Shown here: positions 61,363 through 64,000 of the stretch, piece after piece
How the letters are laid out: the number at the start of each line of letters is the position of its first letter
Position numbering within the stretch: position 1 is the stretch's first letter
Assembly (NCBI RefSeq): GCF_014193655.1
Contig: NZ_JACHZQ010000001.1
Coordinates: 186,001-250,000, forward strand
Source: Rhizobium sp. BK313
GTDB taxonomy: Bacteria > Pseudomonadota > Alphaproteobacteria > Rhizobiales > Rhizobiaceae
Length of the DNA stretch: 64,000 nucleotides
Reading direction: 5' to 3'
The notes under the pieces: model-generated
Databases searched by the model: none
What the model saw: only the letters and a program-made list of their open reading frames with translations
What the model was told of the DNA's origin: nothing
Translations under genes and position numbers: made by a program

Positions 61363-62469
61363 ATGAATTTGCGTAGTCGCCGGACCGACGGCCGTCCTAC
61401 AATCGCCGACGTGGCGCGCCGCGCCGGTGTCGGGGCCATTACCGTATCACGGGCACTGCGCGATCCCACTCAGGTTTCCGAAGCACTGCGGCGGATGATC
61501 GATGACGCCGTTCGCGAACTGAACTACGTTCCGAACTTGAATGCCCGCGCCTTGGCCTCGATCCGGACCGATGTGGTCGGCGTCCTTGTTCCCTCGTTGA
61601 CCCAGAACATCTTCTCAGACGTTCTGAGGGGTGTCTACGACGGTGTCGACGGCAGCAATTTGCAGATACAGGTCGGCAACACCCATTATAACGAGGATGA
61701 GGAGGAGCGCCTGATCGGGCAGATGCTGCGACAGAAACCGGCCGGCATGATCATCTCCGGCACCGATCAGAATGCCAGATCCCGCACCATGCTGGAAAAT
61801 GCCGGATGCCCGGTCATCCAGATCATGGATTTGACGGACGATCCGATCGACACGGTGATTGGTTTTTCCCACTACGAGGCCGGCCGGGCCATTACGCGTC
61901 ATCTAATCGAGGCCGGTTATCGCAATATCGGTTTCCTGAGCGGCTGGATGAACAGCCGCTCCCTTGGGCGCCTCGCCGGATTGACGGATACGTTGAAAGA
62001 AGCGGGCATGTACAATCCAAAGCTGATAACGCCGATCGTTACAGGCCAGCCGGTGCACGAACACAAGGACGAGAAAAAAATGAGCTTCGCTACCCCGCTC
62101 GGCGCCCGTAAGCTGTTGAGCGGCCTTCTGGAAGCCGATCCGCGTATGGATGCCGTCTTCTGTAACAACGATAGCATGGCGCTCGGCGTGTTGTTCGAAT
62201 GCATGCAGCGCGGCATCCGTGTGCCGGAGGATTTCGGTATTGCAGGCTTCAACGACTTCGACATCATGGAGGCGGCGCATCCTTCGCTGAGCAGCGTGCG
62301 GAGCCCGCGTTGGGAATCCGGTCATGAGGCCGTGCTGGCCTTGCGTCGCCGACTCGATGGCGATGAGGCGGGCCCGAAGGTCGTCGATCTCGGCTTCCAA
62401 GTCATGAAACGCGGCAGCACCGACCGTCATGGAGGTCTCGCCCGGAATCCCGCCAGGGGAACCTGGTAA
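61363..62469 (+). CDS. LacI/GntR-type repressor of the Dpp-like operon
   Basis: 368 residues. HTH and hinge PTIADVARRAGVGAITVSRALRDP ... LNARALAS, then an effector domain (VVGVLVPSLTQNIFSDVLRGVYDG, GFSHYEAGRAITRHLIEAGYRNIGFLSG, FGIAGFNDFDI) of the gluconate/idonate regulator type. GGGGGA precedes ATG 61363. It is divergent from the binding-protein gene across operator copy 1; copy 2 lies downstream, before iclR. Confidence 0.92.
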   Translation: MNLRSRRTDGRPTIADVARRAGVGAITVSRALRDPTQVSEALRRMIDDAVRELNYVPNLNARALASIRTDVVGVLVPSLTQNIFSDVLRGVYDGVDGSNLQIQVGNTHYNEDEEERLIGQMLRQKPAGMIISGTDQNARSRTMLENAGCPVIQIMDLTDDPIDTVIGFSHYEAGRAITRHLIEAGYRNIGFLSGWMNSRSLGRLAGLTDTLKEAGMYNPKLITPIVTGQPVHEHKDEKKMSFATPLGARKLLSGLLEADPRMDAVFCNNDSMALGVLFECMQRGIRVPEDFGIAGFNDFDIMEAAHPSLSSVRSPRWESGHEAVLALRRRLDGDEAGPKVVDLGFQVMKRGSTDRHGGLARNPARGTW

Positions 62470-62567
62470 TATCGGGTATTCCGCCCGATTTTTTCCGCTG
62501 AAACAATCTTCCAAAACCTCCTGTCGTCCATCGGCGAATGAAAACATAGCCGTTGACGGCCAAAGAC

Positions 62568-62579
62568 GGTAGCGCTACC
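62568..62579. promoter_or_regulatory. LacI-type operator GGTAGCGCTACC (copy 2)
   Basis: Identical to copy 1, including flanks ACG and A. It lies after lacI and about 185 nt before the IclR start, so the LacI protein probably also controls the IclR gene. Confidence 0.8.
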
Positions 62580-62762
62580 ATCATCACGTGACGACTTGGT
62601 TGATGGCCGCATCCGCTCGGCCTGAAAGGCTGAACCGGATGTCAGACCAAGCCGCCATTCGGGAGGATATTTCAATCGATGGGGATGTTGCAGGCGCTCG
62701 GCCGTGAGTGGGCGAGGCATGCCTGTGATCGTGCCCGGATTCATTCGGTCGAAAAGGGAGTG

Positions 62763-63554
62763 ATGGCATTCATGGAGGAGAAGGATCTTCACGGTCGCGT
62801 CCAATCCGTAGAGAGGGCTATGATGTTGCTGGAAGTCCTGGGGGAGGACGATGAAGGCAACCGGCTGACCGATCTCGTCAGTCGCACCGGCCTTGCGCCA
62901 TCGACGGTGCACCGCCTATTGACGACGTTGGAGCAGCGTCAGTTCATCCAGTTCAACCCAACGGACCGCCTTTGGCATATCGGCCGCCAGACCTTTGCCA
63001 TCGGTTCGGCTTTCGCCCGCCAGCGCAGTTTCGTGGCACCGGCCTTACCGTTTCTGCGTCGCCTGCGCGACCAGTCTCATGAGACGGCCAATCTCGGCGT
63101 TGTCGAGGATGGCGAAGTGGTGTTGATCAACCAGGTCGAAAGCCGCGAAATCGCCCGTGCCATCAACCGCATCGGCGGTCGCGTGCCAATGCCGGCCTCG
63201 GGCATGGGCAAGGCCATTCTTGCTTCATATTCACAGGACGACATTACGGCTGTCCTGTCGCGCTCCGGCCTGCGCCGCTTCACCGCGAACACGCTGACGC
63301 GCCGTCCCGCGCTGGAGGCTGACCTCGAAACGATCCGCGAGAATGGCTACGCCATCGATGACGAGGAATTCGTCACCGGCCTACGCTGCGTCGCGGCTGC
63401 CGTGTACAATTACCAAGGCGAAAGTGTTTGCGCGATTTCCGTGTCGGGACTGCCGTCGCGTATTCCGATGGAGCGTATTCCGGTACTCGGGCGGCTGGTG
63501 GCGGAGACGGCGCGGGAGCTGACCATCGCTCTCGGTGGGGCGATGCCGGGATAA
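62763..63554 (+). CDS. IclR-family transcriptional regulator
   Basis: 263 residues from ATG 62763 (AAGGGAG upstream; ATG 62772 or a longer start at 62679 are alternatives). N-terminal winged HTH (VQSVERAMMLLEVLGED, LTDLVSRTGLAPSTVHRLLTTLE) and C-terminal effector domain (VPMPASGMGKAILASYS, GYAIDDEEFVTGLRCVAAAVYNYQG). Effector unknown. Its position suggests a second control layer for the neighbouring glycan genes. Confidence 0.9.
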   Translation: MAFMEEKDLHGRVQSVERAMMLLEVLGEDDEGNRLTDLVSRTGLAPSTVHRLLTTLEQRQFIQFNPTDRLWHIGRQTFAIGSAFARQRSFVAPALPFLRRLRDQSHETANLGVVEDGEVVLINQVESREIARAINRIGGRVPMPASGMGKAILASYSQDDITAVLSRSGLRRFTANTLTRRPALEADLETIRENGYAIDDEEFVTGLRCVAAAVYNYQGESVCAISVSGLPSRIPMERIPVLGRLVAETARELTIALGGAMPG

Positions 63555-63573
63555 AGCGGGCACCGATAATTCC

Positions 63574-63597
63574 CTCTCCCGTCCGGGAGAAGAATTT
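63574..63597 (+). terminator. Hairpin terminator after iclR
   Basis: TCTCCCG / CGGGAGA stem followed by AGAATTTTC, 20-40 nt after the iclR stop. It resembles the palindrome at 63674. Confidence 0.55.
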
Positions 63598-63673
63598 TCG
63601 AAAGCTTATTTCAATCAATTATTTGGTGATTGTGAGGCACCGCCGTCGTTGCCTGGCCTCCGTGCACCCTAAC

Positions 63674-63698
63674 CCTCTCCCCGCCGTGCGGGGAGAGG
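63674..63698. repeat. Palindromic intergenic element CCTCTCCCCGC/GCGGGGAGAGG
   Basis: Perfect 11-bp stem with a 3-nt loop, embedded in ACCCTAACCCTCTCCCC...GGGGAGAGGGGAGAGG. Elements of this look are scattered between genes in many rhizobial genomes. It lies just past the stop of the gene at the right edge and may also end that transcript. Confidence 0.55.
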
Positions 63699-63715
63699 GG
63701 AGAGGTTCCCCGATT

Positions 63716-64000
63716 TCACCGTGACCAATCGACCACGACGACCTCATGGTCGAGTACGTCGCCGACCTCGATGACGAGTTCGTTGCCCTCGGATTTTGCC
63801 GCAACCTTCCGACCACTTACACGCAGTGACACTTCGGCGGAATTGCCTGCGCCGGGCTCCTTCCGCAACCGGACGGTCACCGGGCCGATCGGAAGCAGTT
63901 CGTTCTGCCGGCCCGGCACGCGCGAGGTCAGGATGCGATTGTTGAGGTGGATGATCTGCCTGCTATCCTGACTGTAGAGCGTCGCGGTGATGAAGCCATG
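63716..64000 (-). CDS. C-terminal part of a probable glycosidase (5' end beyond window)
   Basis: 94 codons are visible, reading in from the right edge and ending at TGA 63718-63716. The segment is a small beta domain: HGFITATLYSQDSRQIIHLNN, ELLPIGPVTVRLRKEPG and VLDHEVVVVDW. Such an end is typical of large beta-galactosidase-like or fucosidase-like proteins (GH42-related, with a trimerisation domain). The family call is tentative; the position next to the uptake operon fits a glycan-degradation locus. Confidence 0.55.
   Translation of the reverse strand, partial: HGFITATLYSQDSRQIIHLNNRILTSRVPGRQNELLPIGPVTVRLRKEPGAGNSAEVSLRVSGRKVAAKSEGNELVIEVGDVLDHEVVVVDWSR

Overview
The window looks like a chromosome or large-replicon segment of a fast-growing rhizobium (Rhizobium/Agrobacterium group, Alphaproteobacteria). 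Evidence: the NepR-PhyR-EcfG stress module with GGAAC-N16/17-CGTT promoters, a hemP-hmuSTUV heme operon with RirA-like TGA-N9-TCA sites, a hydA/preA/preT/RutR pyrimidine-degradation cluster, ThuA-like sugar genes and many LacI-controlled ABC uptake operons. Coding density is high and base composition GC-rich. No tRNA, rRNA, CRISPR array or intact insertion sequence was seen. Both end genes are cut by the window edge.

Layout. 1-6.3 kb: reductive pyrimidine degradation (dihydropyrimidinase, ureidopropionase, RutR-type repressor, PreA, PreT) with candidate RutR operators. 6.3-10.9 kb: general stress response (candidate small RNA, HWE histidine kinase, PhyR, NepR, EcfG, and a DUF883/membrane-protein pair behind an EcfG promoter). 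10.9-18.2 kb: heme and iron (hmuVUTS, hemP, an exported protein, TonB, DUF2325 protein, small protein, IsdG-type heme oxygenase). 18.2-19.1 kb: DUF423 protein and a group II truncated hemoglobin. 19.2-26.8 kb: LacI-controlled sugar operon (two catabolic enzymes, CUT1 ABC transporter). 26.9-31.4 kb: an orphan GNAT-like protein, a TetR/SMR efflux pair and a ThuA/oxidoreductase pair with two LacI-type operators. 31.6-34.9 kb: a LuxR-type regulator, an SDR gene broken by one amber codon, and a methyltransferase. 34.9-37.1 kb: fluoride riboswitch, CLC-F antiporter, an unrecognised 55-residue ORF and CrcB. 37.4-41.9 kb: Asp/Asn beta-hydroxylase and a PspA/YqiJ/flotillin membrane-stress operon. 42.2-47.7 kb: a 1107-residue four-module enzyme, a VOC protein with a frameshifted signal peptide, and a sterol-desaturase-like protein. 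47.8-52.8 kb: acetyltransferases, an FMN-binding protein paired with a MocR regulator, a phosphatase and an SDR. 52.8-64 kb: a Dpp/Opp-type uptake operon with an 859-residue glycosidase-like protein, flanked by LacI and IclR regulators and part of another likely glycosidase.

The most unusual items are: (1) the single polypeptide joining E1-alpha, E1-beta, a lipoyl domain and a ketoacyl synthase III, which reads like a self-contained keto-acid-to-acyl-condensation machine; (2) a TnpB-like N-terminal domain lacking the RuvC nuclease, read in frame into PspA; (3) the translationally coupled 55-residue ORF inside the fluoride operon; (4) a 7-bp tandem duplication that knocks a signal peptide out of frame. 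All functional statements are from reading the sequence and recalled family knowledge; no searches were run.
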